DNA of 64,000 bases from [Mycobacterium] nativiensis (GCF_020172685.1 NZ_CP083986.1:471147-535146), one strand, 5' to 3'; counted from the first letter of the stretch, positions 9,079 through 22,028 are shown. Notes: generated from the letters alone by a model not told the origin. A program made the numbers and translations.

Positions 9079-9787
9079 CCGAGGCGATTCTCGGACGTCG
9101 CGTCGCCGCTCCCTCAGAGGAGGGGACGGGTTGCGGGGCCGAATATCTCGTATGCCGTGGCAATTCGGGCAGGATCGAGTCGGTTGAATGCGACAATTCA
9201 TCTCGCATTGCGAGGTAATTCCACCTTTATTCTGGTTGGCCCCTGTAGAAAATGAAATACTTTGAGGCGCAGCATAATTCGATGACCTTCGGCTTTCTTT
9301 GCCGGAGTTTTGCCATCCCTATGCACGTGACGTGCGTTACTTTCGTTGGCCATCAAGAGCATTCGACAAAAACTTTCCAGTTCGTACACAGCGAACTTTC
9401 GGGCAAGAGACTTAGCTTGAGAATGTCGATCGACGTCCATAGCTGGACGGGGCGAAAGACGGTTATTTCCAGGAGGTTACGTGATGTTCACACGAGCCCG
9501 TTGCGGTACTTCGCAATTCGGTAGTTCGCTGAACCGTGCGTCAACTCCGAGGGCGTCAGAACACGGCGTCGAGGGCTACCTGCAGCGTCGCATGCATCGC
9601 CCCTGGCGTCAGCGCGGTTCCTAGGATCGTCGAACTCCGGTAGTCAAATACTCGGCGCTGCAGCGTATTCGCAGCGCAACTGTTCTTTCGGTACCCGGTG
9701 GGGTGCGAATGATTCTGACTCACGCCGCCGACGCCCAAACCAATGGTGGTTCGCGTCTTTGGTCTCGTTGTAAAAGGTTGGTTAGAC
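9079..9787. other. AT-rich leader region upstream of the PPE operon
   Basis: About 700 bases with clearly lower GC than their neighbours, especially 9200-9480. Apart from the small ORF at 9484-9624, I find no gene. The region probably contains the promoter of the PPE-PPE-SbtA-DUF732 operon and a long 5' untranslated leader. ORFs at 9252-9524 and on the minus strand lack ribosome sites and mycobacterial codon bias. Confidence 0.55.
9484..9624 (+). CDS. Possible 46-residue leader ORF
   Basis: AGGAGG at 9471-9476 is one of the best ribosome sites in the window. It lies 7 bases before an ATG at 9484 (4 bases before an in-frame GTG at 9481). The frame runs 46 codons to TAG at 9622. The peptide is basic and Ser/Arg-rich, with a single Cys, and matches nothing I know. 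It ends about 160 bases before the first PPE gene. It could be a regulatory leader peptide, a small protein or a chance frame. The strong ribosome site is the main support. Confidence 0.4.
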   Translation: MFTRARCGTSQFGSSLNRASTPRASEHGVEGYLQRRMHRPWRQRGS

Positions 9788-11044
9788 ATGGATTTCGGAG
9801 CATTGCCGCCGGAGGTGAACTCCGGCCGGATGTATTCAGGTGCTGGCCCGGGGCCGCTGCTGTCCGCGGCCTCCGCCTGGAGTGAACTCGCCGCCGAGTT
9901 GCAGTCGGCGGCAGCGGGTTACGGCACTGTCGTCGCGGACCTCTCCGGTGATTGGCACGGTCCTTCTGCGGCAGCTATGTCGGTGGCGGCCGCACCGTAC
10001 GTCGAATGGATGAGGGGGCTGGCCGGCCAGGCCGAACAGGCGGGAGTCCAGGCGTCGGCGGCTGCCGCCGCCTATGAGGCGGCCTTCGCCGCGACCGTTC
10101 CGCCCCCGGTGATCGCCGCGAACCGCAGCCTGCTGATGACATTGATAGCGACGAACATTCTGGGGCTGAACGGGCCGGCGATCGCGGCCACCGAGGCTCA
10201 GTACGCCCAGATGTGGGCCCAGGATGCCGCCGCCATGTACGGCTACGCGGGTGCTGCGTCCGCGGCCACCAAGCTGACGCCGTTCGCGGAGCCTCCGCCG
10301 ACCACCTCTGAGGCCGGCGCGGCCGATCAGCAGGCTGCGGTAGCTCAAGCCGCCACCACCTCGGGAGGCTCGGTGGGGCAGCAGATTTCGCAGGCACTGA
10401 CAACACTGCCCAATACCTTGCAGACGCTGTCTGCGAACCCCGCAGCGGCGTCGTCAACGTTGCCAGGGGGTCTCGGCACCGACCTGGCCAACTGGAACAC
10501 GATCATGTCCACCTTGACCGGCCCCTACGAACCGCTGCTGGGCGCCTCCTCGATGGTCGGTGGTCCGTTTCTGTCGTTCGGGCAGAGCTGGAGTATGTGG
10601 CTCAACTCCCTGGGGGCCGGCTCCTACCTGGCCGGCCCGAAGGCCATCAGCGGCGCCTTGACGCCGTTGGCGCCAATGGCGAGCCCGAACGTGGCAGGTC
10701 TCGCCGGGGCACCGGTGACCGGTTCGCTAGGGCGTGCGGCCCTGGTCGGAAAGCTGTCGGTGCCGCCGGCGTGGGGTGCAACCGCGCTGCCGATCCAACC
10801 GGTCTCCCTGTCGTTGCCTGCGGGGGCGGCCGCTCCGGCAGTCGCATTCGCGGGCGAGGACGCGCTGTTCAGCGAGATGGCACTCTCCAGTCTCGCCGGC
10901 CGAGCGATGGGGGCGACCACCGGCCGCGCCGTCGGCGCGACGATCACCCGGGCGACGGGCTGTGGGGTGAGCGCCGAAGTCCTCGGCGAGGCAGACCCTG
11001 CGGCGGCCACCATCGTCGTGATCCCGGCGCTCGATGAGGACTGA
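9788..11044 (+). CDS. PPE family protein, SVP subfamily
   Basis: A protein of 418 residues. The PPE domain fills the first ~175 residues: it opens [13 protein letters not shown], has the WHGPSAAAM helix-turn motif, and long Ala-rich helices ending near AEPPPTT. The C-terminal part contains the GxxSVPPAW-type motif ([10 protein letters not shown]), which defines the SVP group. PPE proteins are exported by type VII secretion systems, usually bound to a PE partner, and sit in the outer membrane or capsule. Some serve as solute channels. No PE gene or ESX component is in the window. The ATG at 9788 begins exactly at the PPE domain; the upstream frame extension is rejected. First gene of the likely operon with SbtA. 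Confidence 0.92.
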   Translation: MDFGALPPEVNSGRMYSGAGPGPLLSAASAWSELAAELQSAAAGYGTVVADLSGDWHGPSAAAMSVAAAPYVEWMRGLAGQAEQAGVQASAAAAAYEAAFAATVPPPVIAANRSLLMTLIATNILGLNGPAIAATEAQYAQMWAQDAAAMYGYAGAASAATKLTPFAEPPPTTSEAGAADQQAAVAQAATTSGGSVGQQISQALTTLPNTLQTLSANPAAASSTLPGGLGTDLANWNTIMSTLTGPYEPLLGASSMVGGPFLSFGQSWSMWLNSLGAGSYLAGPKAISGALTPLAPMASPNVAGLAGAPVTGSLGRAALVGKLSVPPAWGATALPIQPVSLSLPAGAAAPAVAFAGEDALFSEMALSSLAGRAMGATTGRAVGATITRATGCGVSAEVLGEADPAAATIVVIPALDED

Positions 11045-11126
11045 ATCGCGATGAGCAATGACGTTGTAAATCACCCTTTTTCAGCCAGCGTGACGCCGGC
11101 ACGAGTCATCAGATGAGGGCTGCCAC

Positions 11127-12437
11127 ATGTACTTTTCGTTCATACCGCCGGAGATCATCTCGGGAAACATCTACACCGGACCGGGATCCGGTCCGCTGCT
11201 GGCGGCGGCGACCGCCTGGGAACGGCTGTCCGGCGAACTGCAATCTGCGGCAGGCGAGTACAACGCTGTGGTGGCGGGGTTGACCGCGGAATCATGGGCG
11301 GGGCCGTCGGCCGCGTCGATGGCGGCCGCGGCCGGCCCCTATGCGGCATGGATGTCCGTCACCGCGGAGCAGGCCGCCGAAGCCGCCGCGCAGGCACAGG
11401 CGGCGGCAGCGGCCTACGAAACCGTCTTTGCCGCGGTCGTACCCCCGCAGGTGGTGTCGGCCAACCGCACCCAGCTGATGGCGTTGATGGCGACGAACGT
11501 CGTAGGTCAGAACACTGCCGCAATCGCGGCGACCGAGGCCCAGTACCTGGAGATGTGGGCACAAGATGCCGCGGCCATGCACGCTTACGCTTCGTCGTCC
11601 GCGGCCGCCACGAAGGTCAGATCCTTCACCGAGCCGCCGGCGACCACCAACGGGGCCGCGGCGCCTGCGGCCGCATCCGCGGCCGGTAACCCCATCCTGC
11701 AGTTCGGCGCCGACATGGCCAACCAATACACGTCGTTCTTCAACAACTTGCTCAACACTATGGCCGGCACGCCGGACGCCGGTTCGACGTTCTCGGCGCT
11801 TTACTCCGCTGCCAAGGTGCCGCTCGGCATGACCACGCAGTTCAACGCCAGTTCCTTGGCCGCTCAATTTCCCATCCAGAATTTCTTGAAATTCGCTCCG
11901 CCGCTCGGGCGGGTTCCGACCGAGATCCCGGCGACAGGACTTGGGGCGGGACTCGCGATGAACTCGTCGCTGCCCGGCGGTCTCGGGTCAACCGTCTCGG
12001 CGGGGATGGGAGAAGCCAACCTGGTGGGGTCGCTGGCCGCCCCCCCGGCGTGGGCCGGCCAATCCCCCGCGATCAGGGTGGCGGTCAATGCTGTGCCGAA
12101 CGCGGGCGCGGTCGGTGCTCCCGCCGCGATTCAGGGAAACGTGCTGGGTCAGATGGCCCTCGGGGGTATGACCGGTGGCGCCGTAGGCAGTTCGGTACCT
12201 CGGGTCGCCGGTGCGGCGGCGGGACGGACTCGCGTCACCACCGGTATGGGCGCGACGACGCCGGCCAGGATCGACAAGGTGCTCGCCAGGCTCCGGCACC
12301 AGCCCGAAACGGTCCAACACTGGAATACCGACCAGGCCGGATTGGACAGCCTGCTCGATGAGCTGTCACGGAAGCCAGGTATTCACGCCGTGCACCTCAA
12401 GGGCGCAAAGAAGGCGACTACGACACCTGCGCCATGA
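11127..12437 (+). CDS. PPE family protein, second tandem copy (degenerate SVP motif)
   Basis: A protein of 436 residues. The N-terminal PPE domain starts with FSFIPPEIISGNIYTGPG, has the motif ESWAGPSAASM and the conserved end SFTEPPATT. At the position of the SVP motif it reads GSLAAPPAWAG, so the Ser-Val pair is replaced. The last 70 residues are an unusual, basic and soluble tail (from about GMGATTPARIDKVLARLRHQ to the end), not typical of PPE-SVP proteins. GAGGG precedes the ATG at 11127. It lies 82 bases after the first PPE gene and 48 bases before the permease, in line with one operon. Expected to be exported by an ESX system encoded elsewhere. Confidence 0.92.
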   Translation: MYFSFIPPEIISGNIYTGPGSGPLLAAATAWERLSGELQSAAGEYNAVVAGLTAESWAGPSAASMAAAAGPYAAWMSVTAEQAAEAAAQAQAAAAAYETVFAAVVPPQVVSANRTQLMALMATNVVGQNTAAIAATEAQYLEMWAQDAAAMHAYASSSAAATKVRSFTEPPATTNGAAAPAAASAAGNPILQFGADMANQYTSFFNNLLNTMAGTPDAGSTFSALYSAAKVPLGMTTQFNASSLAAQFPIQNFLKFAPPLGRVPTEIPATGLGAGLAMNSSLPGGLGSTVSAGMGEANLVGSLAAPPAWAGQSPAIRVAVNAVPNAGAVGAPAAIQGNVLGQMALGGMTGGAVGSSVPRVAGAAAGRTRVTTGMGATTPARIDKVLARLRHQPETVQHWNTDQAGLDSLLDELSRKPGIHAVHLKGAKKATTTPAP

Positions 12438-12485
12438 CCTGCCTTCCCGCAGCCTTGCCACGGCACCGAGACACAGGAGACCTCA

Positions 12486-13676
12486 ATGCAAATGCTTATG
12501 GAGTTCTGGCAGAACTTCACCCACAACCTGTTTAGGCCGCTACTGCTGTTCTTTTACCTGGGCTTCCTCCTCCCGATCCTGAAGGTGCCGTTCGAATTTC
12601 CGGCGGCGATCTACCACGGCCTCACCATGTACCTGCTGCTGGCCATCGGCTGGCACGGCGGCGAAGAACTCGCTGGCATCGAGATGTCCAGAGTCGGAGG
12701 CATTCTCGGCTTCATGGTGACCGGATTCGTATTGAATTTCATCATTGGCGCGTTGGCCTACTTCATCCTGAAGCACACCACCAAGATGCGTGAAGTGGAT
12801 CGAGCTACGGTCGCCGGATACTACGGATCGGACTCGGCGGGTACGTTCGCCACATGCGTGGGCGTGTTGGCCACCGCAAATATCATGTTCGACTCGTTCA
12901 TGCCGGTCATGTTGGCGATCATGGAGATTCCCGGCTGCCTGGTTGCGCTGCTGCTGGTGGCTCGGCTGCGCCGGAAGGGGATGGACTCCGCCGGCCGGAT
13001 GCCAGGCGAGGGCGGCTATATTCGGCCGGCACCCCCGCTGGTCCGGGCGGCTCGCGGCGCCGCCACGGGTTCCGGCCAGGCGGCCGCACTGGAGGATCTG
13101 CCCGAGTTCTTGGGTGCGGAATCCGCGGACGCTGCCATGCCCGAGCGAGAGTCCTTCCTTACCGGCAAGATGCTTCGCGAAGTCTTTCTCAACCCCGGCC
13201 TGTGCCTACTCATGGGAGGGATCGCGATCGGATTCATCAGCGGGGTCCAGGGACAGAAGGTCACCGCCGTCGACGACCCGGTCTTCCTGACGGCTTTCCA
13301 GGGCGCGCTATGTCTGTTCCTGCTGGAAATGGGGATGACCGCGTCCCGCAAGTTGAAAGACTTGAAGGCGGCAGGGCGAGGCTTCATCTTTTTCGGGGTG
13401 CTCACGCCGAACCTCTTCGCGGCGATCGGCATCGCGGTGGCCCGCGTGTATTCCCAACTCGCGGGAGTTCATTTCGAGCTGGGAACCTACGTGCTGTTCG
13501 CGGTGCTCTGCGGCGCCGCGTCGTATATCGCGGTCCCCGCGATCCAGCGGCTGGCCATTCCCGAAGCCAGTCCCAGCCTGCCGTTGGCCGCCTCGCTGGG
13601 TCTGACGTTCTCCTACAACGTCACGATCGGAATCCCGCTCTACATCGAACTGGCTCACATACTGACGGGATCGTGA
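12486..13676 (+). CDS. SbtA-family sodium-dependent bicarbonate-type permease
   Basis: A protein of 396 residues with about ten membrane segments in two halves, split by a Gly/Ala/Pro-rich cytoplasmic linker at about residues 160-220. Family landmarks seen: YLLLAIGWHGGEEL, the pore-site region AGYYGSDSAGTFATCVG, MEIPGCLVALLL after the first half, LFLLEMGMTASRKLK, and the second-half site AASYIAVPAIQRLAIPEASP. These align in order with cyanobacterial SbtA, a Na+/bicarbonate symporter. The substrate in mycobacteria is unproven and could be another small anion. AGGAG sits before the ATG at 12486. It is followed after 2 bases by a secreted DUF732 gene and preceded by two PPE genes. Confidence 0.85.
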   Translation: MQMLMEFWQNFTHNLFRPLLLFFYLGFLLPILKVPFEFPAAIYHGLTMYLLLAIGWHGGEELAGIEMSRVGGILGFMVTGFVLNFIIGALAYFILKHTTKMREVDRATVAGYYGSDSAGTFATCVGVLATANIMFDSFMPVMLAIMEIPGCLVALLLVARLRRKGMDSAGRMPGEGGYIRPAPPLVRAARGAATGSGQAAALEDLPEFLGAESADAAMPERESFLTGKMLREVFLNPGLCLLMGGIAIGFISGVQGQKVTAVDDPVFLTAFQGALCLFLLEMGMTASRKLKDLKAAGRGFIFFGVLTPNLFAAIGIAVARVYSQLAGVHFELGTYVLFAVLCGAASYIAVPAIQRLAIPEASPSLPLAASLGLTFSYNVTIGIPLYIELAHILTGS

Positions 13677-13678
13677 CG

Positions 13679-14002
13679 ATGGTGAGACAACTTGTCGTCC
13701 CGGCGGCCCTGGCGGTTGCATTGGTGTGCGCCGGCCCGGCCCCGGCGGATCCCGATCCCGCGGACAACGACGCCGCTTTCATTGCATCGCTGCGGCAGTC
13801 GGGCATCAGGTTCGCCGATGAAGTGCAGGCGATCGCGGCCGCGCATTCGGTCTGTGGGCTGATCGACAATGGCGAGTCCGGGCTCCAAGTGGTCAAAGAA
13901 CTGAATAGTGATAATTCCGGTCTGACCATGGATGGTGCTGCGCGGTTCGCCGCCATCGCCGCGAACTCCTATTGCCCGGATCAGTTGAAGGGTGCCAAGT
14001 AG
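13679..14002 (+). CDS. Secreted DUF732-type small protein
   Basis: A protein of 107 residues with a Sec signal peptide (about 1-24, ending in an Ala-Asp-Pro site). The helical mature domain has the two conserved cysteines of DUF732 (in HSVCGLID and NSYCPDQ), which probably form a disulfide. The FIASLRQSGIRF opening and the final CPDQL are typical of the family. DUF732 proteins are common, short exported proteins of mycobacteria with unknown roles. The start codon comes 2 bases after the permease stop, so the two are surely co-transcribed. This suggests a periplasmic role connected with the permease. Confidence 0.85.
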   Translation: MVRQLVVPAALAVALVCAGPAPADPDPADNDAAFIASLRQSGIRFADEVQAIAAAHSVCGLIDNGESGLQVVKELNSDNSGLTMDGAARFAAIAANSYCPDQLKGAK

Positions 14003-14118
14003 CCACGACGCTCCGCCGCGGCCGCGGGCATCAAGTCGGGGCCGCAAACGGCAGGCGCGGCTACGCCGGATAAAGGCGTTCTTAAACTGCCTGATCAGCG
14101 CTTATCGGATTGTGGCCT

Positions 14119-14874
14119 TCAGTGTTTGCGGGCCCTGGCGATCGCGGCCTCGGCGGCTTCCTGGATCGGCCCGCGCCACACGTCGCCGTGACCGGGCGCC
14201 AGGACCTCGGTTTCCAGCAGCGCCAGCGCCGCCAGGCTGCGAATCGAGTCGTCCTGACTGTGGCTGAACAGCGCCGGCAGCAGCTGCGGTCCGGCGCGGT
14301 CCAGCACCGCATGGCCGGTCACCAGGGCGTCCCCGCTGGCCAGAACACCGTCGACCAGGTACGAGCAGTGCCCGCGGGTGTGACCGGGGGTGGGGATCGG
14401 GACCGGCTGCCCCGGCAGCCCGGCGGCGATCTCCGGAGTCAACGGTTGAGCGGACGCGATGCCCTCGCGGCTCAGGCCGCCGTTGCGCAGCACGTGCACA
14501 CTCCAGCGCGCCCAACTGGGCCGCCACAGATGCGGAGCCACCGCCAGCGGCGACGCCTGCTCCAGATACTCGCGTTTGGCGTGCCCTACCTCGTCGGCGT
14601 GGCAGTACACCGGTGTGCCATAGGTTTTGGCGAGCCAGATCGCCGAACCGAAGTGGTCGACGTGGGCGTGGGTGAGCAGCACCGCGCGTACGTCGGCGGC
14701 GTGATAGCCCAGCGCGCCCAGCGACGACAGCACGTCGGCGCGGTCGCCGGGGTAGCCGGCGTCGATCAGTAGTACACCGGTGTCATCGGTCACCAGCAGC
14801 CAGTTGACGGCTTCCCCGCGGGCCAGATGCACGTGCTCGGTGACCGGAACGAGCTCGACCAGCCTGTCAGTCAT
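14119..14874 (-). CDS. Metallo-beta-lactamase-fold hydrolase (Rv0406c-like)
   Basis: A protein of 251 residues. The MBL-fold metal motif is HAHVDHFG, with further ligands in TPGHTRGH, the aspartate in ASGDALV, and the histidine in LAPGHGDVW. This class includes glyoxalase-II-like and lactonase-like enzymes; the substrate here is unknown. The ATG at 14874 ([10 protein letters not shown]) is chosen because the upstream extension of the frame overlaps fgd1 and lacks family character. It is divergent from fgd1 with 52 bases between. The pairing matches what I recall of Rv0406c and fgd1 in M. tuberculosis. Confidence 0.85.
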   Translation of the reverse strand: MTDRLVELVPVTEHVHLARGEAVNWLLVTDDTGVLLIDAGYPGDRADVLSSLGALGYHAADVRAVLLTHAHVDHFGSAIWLAKTYGTPVYCHADEVGHAKREYLEQASPLAVAPHLWRPSWARWSVHVLRNGGLSREGIASAQPLTPEIAAGLPGQPVPIPTPGHTRGHCSYLVDGVLASGDALVTGHAVLDRAGPQLLPALFSHSQDDSIRSLAALALLETEVLAPGHGDVWRGPIQEAAEAAIARARKH

Positions 14875-14926
14875 GCCCGTGAGTCTAGAAGTGAGAGCGC
14901 AAACGAGACCGTGTAGAAATGGTGGA

Positions 14927-15937
14927 ATGGCGGAACTGAAACTGGGATATAAGGCGTCGGCGGAGCAGTTCGGACCGCGGGAACTGGTGGAACTCGGTGT
15001 CGCCGCCGAGGCGCACGGCATGGACAGCGCCACCGTCAGCGACCACTTTCAGCCCTGGCGTCACGAAGGCGGGCACGCTCCCTTCTCGCTGGCCTGGATG
15101 ACCGCGGTCGGGGAGCGCACCAAGAAACTCCAGCTGGGCACCTCGGTGCTGACGCCGACGTTCCGCTACAACCCCGCCGTCGTCGCGCAGGCATTCGCCA
15201 CGATGAGCTGCCTGTATCCGCAGCGGATCTTCCTCGGCGTGGGCACCGGCGAGGCGCTGAACGAGATCGCCACCGGCTTCACCGGCGAGTGGCCCGAGTT
15301 CAAGGAGCGCTTCGCCCGGCTGCGCGAGTCGGTGCGGCTGATGCGCGAGCTGTGGCGCGGCGAGCGGGTCGATTTCGACGGCGACTACTACAAGCTCAAG
15401 GGTGCCTCGATCTACGACGTGCCGGAGTCCGGTGTGCCCGTCTACATCGCGGCCGGCGGGCCGGCGGTGGCGAAGTACGCCGGGCGTGTCGGCGACGGCT
15501 TCATCTGCACCTCCGGCAAGGGCGAGGAGCTCTACACCGAGAAGCTGATGCCGGCCGTGCGCGAGGGTGCGGCCGCCGCCGAGCGGGACGTCGACGGGGT
15601 CGACAAGATGATCGAGATCAAGATCTCCTACGACCCGGACCCCGACCTGGCGCTGAACAACACCCGCTTCTGGGCGCCGCTGTCGCTGTCCGCCGAGCAG
15701 AAGCACTCCATCGACGACCCGATCGAGATGGAGAAGGCCGCCGACGCGCTGCCGATCGAACAGATCGCCAAGCGCTGGATCGTCGCCTCCGACCCGGATG
15801 AGGCCGTGGAAAAGGTCGGCGAATACGTGCAGTGGGGCCTGAACCACCTGGTGTTCCACGCACCCGGCCACGACCAGCGGCGCTTCCTGGAGCTGTTCAA
15901 GACCGACCTGGAGCCGCGGCTTCGCCGGCTGGGCTAG
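14927..15937 (+). CDS. fgd1: F420-dependent glucose-6-phosphate dehydrogenase
   Basis: A protein of 336 residues, exactly the length of mycobacterial FGD1. It is a TIM-barrel luciferase-like F420 enzyme. Recognisable parts are [29 protein letters not shown] with the active-site Asp/His/Trp residues, [25 protein letters not shown] and [14 protein letters not shown]. It oxidises glucose-6-phosphate to 6-phosphogluconolactone and reduces cofactor F420, supplying F420H2 for nitroimidazole activation, redox defence and other F420 enzymes. In M. tuberculosis it is followed by pta and ackA; here the next gene is the convergent pknG. Confidence 0.97.
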   Translation: MAELKLGYKASAEQFGPRELVELGVAAEAHGMDSATVSDHFQPWRHEGGHAPFSLAWMTAVGERTKKLQLGTSVLTPTFRYNPAVVAQAFATMSCLYPQRIFLGVGTGEALNEIATGFTGEWPEFKERFARLRESVRLMRELWRGERVDFDGDYYKLKGASIYDVPESGVPVYIAAGGPAVAKYAGRVGDGFICTSGKGEELYTEKLMPAVREGAAAAERDVDGVDKMIEIKISYDPDPDLALNNTRFWAPLSLSAEQKHSIDDPIEMEKAADALPIEQIAKRWIVASDPDEAVEKVGEYVQWGLNHLVFHAPGHDQRRFLELFKTDLEPRLRRLG

Positions 15938-15944
15938 ATCGGTT

Positions 15945-16053
15945 CGGCTCCCACGGATCACCTAACGGCCGAGCGTGCGCTGACGGCGTCGAGCGTGCGC
16001 TCATGGCGAGATTTACGGGCTCATTCCCGCCGTAGACGCACACTCGGCGGATT
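15945..16053. repeat. Intergenic inverted-repeat element between fgd1 and pknG
   Basis: Within the 128 bases between these convergent genes, GCCGAGCGTGCGCT appears near 15970, its imperfect direct copy GTCGAGCGTGCGCT follows near 15990, and the inverted form GACGCACACTCGGC lies near 16035. The element may form a long hairpin. A related inverted pair lies between mutT3 and thiE. Confidence 0.65.
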
Positions 16054-16065
16054 GTGTCGCCCCGA

Positions 16066-19306
<3,241 letters not shown>

Positions 19307-19307
<1 letters not shown>

Positions 19308-20626
19308 CACCTGTACTCGTTCAGTCGAGGCCACAGCCCGAGGGCGACTGCGATCGCGGCCCCCATGCTGAGCACCGCGCCGCCGACCGGGGCCACCGAC
19401 AGTACCCGGCGGGCGTTGAGGACATCGTTGCGCAGCTGGTTGCGGCTGTGCTGCAGGGCCTTGTCCAGCGCGGCGTCGAGCTGGTCGAAGGCGGGGGTGG
19501 AGTCGTCCCCGCTTCCGCCCAATGCCACCTGGGTGGCAGCCCGGTAGTTGCCGACGCCGATGTAGGCGTTCATCCGGTCGTTGGCCTGCCGCCAGCGGGC
19601 CAACAGCTGCCCGGCGTTGGTCAGATCGGCTTTGTCGACGGCGTCGCCGCGCTCCAGGTAGCCGTTCAACTGTTCCTGCATGGCGTCGATGCGCTGGTAG
19701 AAGGTCTGCTTGCGGGTCTCCTCGTCGCCGCGGCGGATCAGCGACAGGGTTTCGTCGGCGCGCGCCTGCTGCGCGGTGATCGCCAGGTTGGTGATGGCCT
19801 TGAGGGATTCGGCGCCGGTGTCCTTGGCGGTCCGGCTGCCCGCGGTGGAGATCACCAGGACGGTGCCCACCCAGATCACCATCAGCAGGATCGCCAATCC
19901 GCCGGCGACCAGGCCAGGATTGATCCGGCGCCGGGTGTGCCGGGCCAGCCAGCGATGCGCGAACGCGCCGAACAGCACGGTGGTCGCCACCACCAGGATC
20001 ACCGGGGCCGGCACCCGGGTCGATGCGGTGGTCTGGACGTCCACGGTCGCCGAGGTGGCCTGGTAGAGCCGCTGGGCGTCGGGCAGGATCGTGTGCTGCA
20101 TCAGCTCGGAGGCTTCCGACAGGTACGACGAACCGACCGGATCGCCCGATCGATTGTTGGTCCGGGCGGTCTCGATCAAGCCGGTGTAGACGGCCAGGCC
20201 GGCGTTGATCCGCCCCAGCAGCTGCAGCAGCGGCTCGTCGTTGAGGCCGCCGGAGGCCCGGGTCACCGCCACCGCGGCGTCGGTGATGGCGTGCTCGTAG
20301 CGTTCCCGCACCGCTCGCGGCTCACCCTGGGCGATGAACGCGGTGGCCGCCGCGGCGTCGGCGACCGACAGGGTGGTGTAGAGCCGTCCGGCGGCATAGG
20401 CCAGCGGCTCGGTGTGGTCGAGCACCGCGGTCAGGGTGTTCTGCCGGTTGTTGATCGTGGTGGCGGTGGCGAAAGCGCTGATGCCGCCCAGTGCAGCCAG
20501 GATGAGGCCGATGGCCAGGATACGTCCCGGGGTGGTGGTGAAAAACCACCAGCGGGGTCGGGCCGATTCGGTCGGCGACCGTAACCCCGCCGGCTCGGTT
20601 GACGGATGCGCCAACTCAACGGTCAC
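19307..20626 (-). CDS. glnX: Membrane sensor protein linking GlnH to PknG
   Basis: A protein of 439 residues with GTG start at 20626. Four hydrophobic segments are evident: near residues 28-55, 205-230, 240-265 and 410-430. Between the first and second lies an extracytoplasmic helical domain of about 150 residues like the four-helix sensor domains of chemoreceptors; a second helical loop lies between the third and fourth. There is no enzymatic motif. The order glnX-glnH-pknG with overlapping stops and starts matches Rv0412c-glnH-pknG. In that system the protein is thought to pass extracellular amino-acid status to the kinase. Confidence 0.9.
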
Positions 20627-20790
20627 GTCAGTCCAGACTCCATCCCTGTGGGTGCTCGCAACACCAACGATAGTAAAAGAATTCTAAGAGCGCAGATGTT
20701 GTCCGCGCCGCACGTCGCGACGGTTGTTGTCGAAATAGTCGTGCGATCTCGCCACAACCGAGACATTCCGCTCCCGATACGCTGCCAACT

Positions 20791-21252
20791 GTGCGTGGCG
20801 ACGGCGATGGTTGGGCGTTCTCCGATACCGGCGCGCGTTTCTGGGGCCGGCACGGAGCGGCGGGACTGCTGCTGCGGGCGCCCCGGCTCGACGGAACCCG
20901 CACCGTGCTGCTGCAGCACCGCGCCTGGTGGAGTCACCAGGGCGGTACCTGGGCGCTGCCCGGCGGTGCCCGCGACAGTCATGAGACCGCTGAACAGGCC
21001 GCGATCCGAGAGGCGCAGGAGGAGGCCGGCCTGCCCGCCGATCGGATCGTGGTGCGCGCCGCCGTCGTCACCGCGTCGGCCAGCGGCACCACCTGGACCT
21101 ACACCACGGTGGTCGCCGACGCCGACGAACTGCTCCCGGTGGTGCCCAACGGGGAGAGCACCGAGCTGCGCTGGGTCGACGAGCAAGAGGTGGCCGACCT
21201 GCCGTTGCATCCCGGTTTCGCCGCCAGCTGGGACTCGTTGCGGGGTTTTTGA
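20791..21252 (+). CDS. mutT3: NUDIX hydrolase MutT3
   Basis: A protein of 153 residues with a complete Nudix box, GGARDSHETAEQAAIREAQEEAGL read as two overlapping pieces: GGARDSHETAEQAA and REAQEEAGL. It is preceded by LLQHRAWWSHQGGTWALP. This family sanitises oxidised nucleotides such as 8-oxo-dGTP, or other nucleoside diphosphate derivatives. The start is a GTG at 20791; no in-frame ATG or GTG exists further up. In the M. tuberculosis homologue as I recall it, the equivalent valine is internal, so the window protein may be slightly shorter at both ends. It is divergent from glnX and convergent with thiE. Confidence 0.9.
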   Translation: MRGDGDGWAFSDTGARFWGRHGAAGLLLRAPRLDGTRTVLLQHRAWWSHQGGTWALPGGARDSHETAEQAAIREAQEEAGLPADRIVVRAAVVTASASGTTWTYTTVVADADELLPVVPNGESTELRWVDEQEVADLPLHPGFAASWDSLRGF

Positions 21253-21261
21253 AATCTGTGC

Positions 21262-21334
21262 CGACCGTGCGGTTTCGCACGCGACACGCCGACATCGGCC
21301 GACCAAACCGCACACTCGACGCGTAGCCGTCACC
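21262..21334. repeat. Intergenic inverted repeat between mutT3 and thiE
   Basis: GACCGTGCGGTTT near 21263 and AAACCGCACACTCGAC near 21304 form imperfect inverted arms around a smaller palindromic core (GTTTCGCACGCGACACG). The element fills most of the 95 bases between two convergent genes and resembles the repeat between fgd1 and pknG. It may act as a two-way transcription stop. Confidence 0.6.
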
Positions 21335-21347
21335 GACGACGCGACGG

Positions 21348-22028
21348 TCACCCGGCCGCGGCCAGCCCCGCCCGCAGGGCCGCGGCCGCCGCGCGTGGAT
21401 CCTCGGCGGCAGTGATGGCCCGCACCACCACCACCCGGCCGGCGCCGGCGGCCAGCACCTGCGGCAGCCGTTGCGCGTCGATGCCCCCGATGGCGAACCA
21501 CGGCTTGGTCGCGCCGGCCTCGGCGGCGAACCGCACCAGGTCCAGGCCCGGCGCCGGCCGCCCCGGCTTGGTCGGGGTGGGCCAGCACGGCCCGGTGCAG
21601 AAGTAGTCGACCGGCTCGGTCAGGGCCGCACCGACCTGGTCGCGGTCGTGGGTGGATCGGCCGACCAGCACGTCGGGCCCGATGATCTCGCGCGTGATCG
21701 GCAGCGGCAGATCGTCCTGGCCCAGGTGCAGCACGTCGGCCCCAGCGGCGCGGGCGATGTCGGCACGATCGTTGACCGCCAACAGTGCCCCGTGCCGGTG
21801 GGCGGCCTCGGCCAGGATCTCCAATGCCGCCAGTTCGCCGCGGGCCTCCAACGGCCCGAACTGCTGCTCGCCGGGCGAGCCCTTGTCGCGCAGCTGGATT
21901 ATGTCCACCCCGCCGGCCAGGGCCGCGTCGGCGAACTCGGCCAGGTCGCCGCGTTCCCGGCGCGCATCCGTGCACAGGTATAGCCGGGCATCAGCGAGTC
22001 GGGTGAGACGGTCGGAGCGTTTGTGCAC
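21348..22028 (-). CDS. thiE: Thiamine-phosphate synthase
   Basis: A protein of 226 residues with the ThiE TIM-barrel signatures: [54 protein letters not shown], and [12 protein letters not shown] followed by GRVVVVRAI. It joins hydroxymethylpyrimidine pyrophosphate to the thiazole phosphate to make thiamine monophosphate. The start is GTG at 22028. It is transcribed away from thiO, with only 61 bases between, so the two promoters are close or overlapping. No THI-box is visible upstream. Confidence 0.95.
   Translation of the reverse strand: MHKRSDRLTRLADARLYLCTDARRERGDLAEFADAALAGGVDIIQLRDKGSPGEQQFGPLEARGELAALEILAEAAHRHGALLAVNDRADIARAAGADVLHLGQDDLPLPITREIIGPDVLVGRSTHDRDQVGAALTEPVDYFCTGPCWPTPTKPGRPAPGLDLVRFAAEAGATKPWFAIGGIDAQRLPQVLAAGAGRVVVVRAITAAEDPRAAAAALRAGLAAAG

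Noticed and set aside
9788..12437. A PE partner or ESX gene near the PPE pair
   Set aside because: No PE-type N-terminus, EsxA/B-like WXG100 protein or Ecc component was found in any frame of the window.
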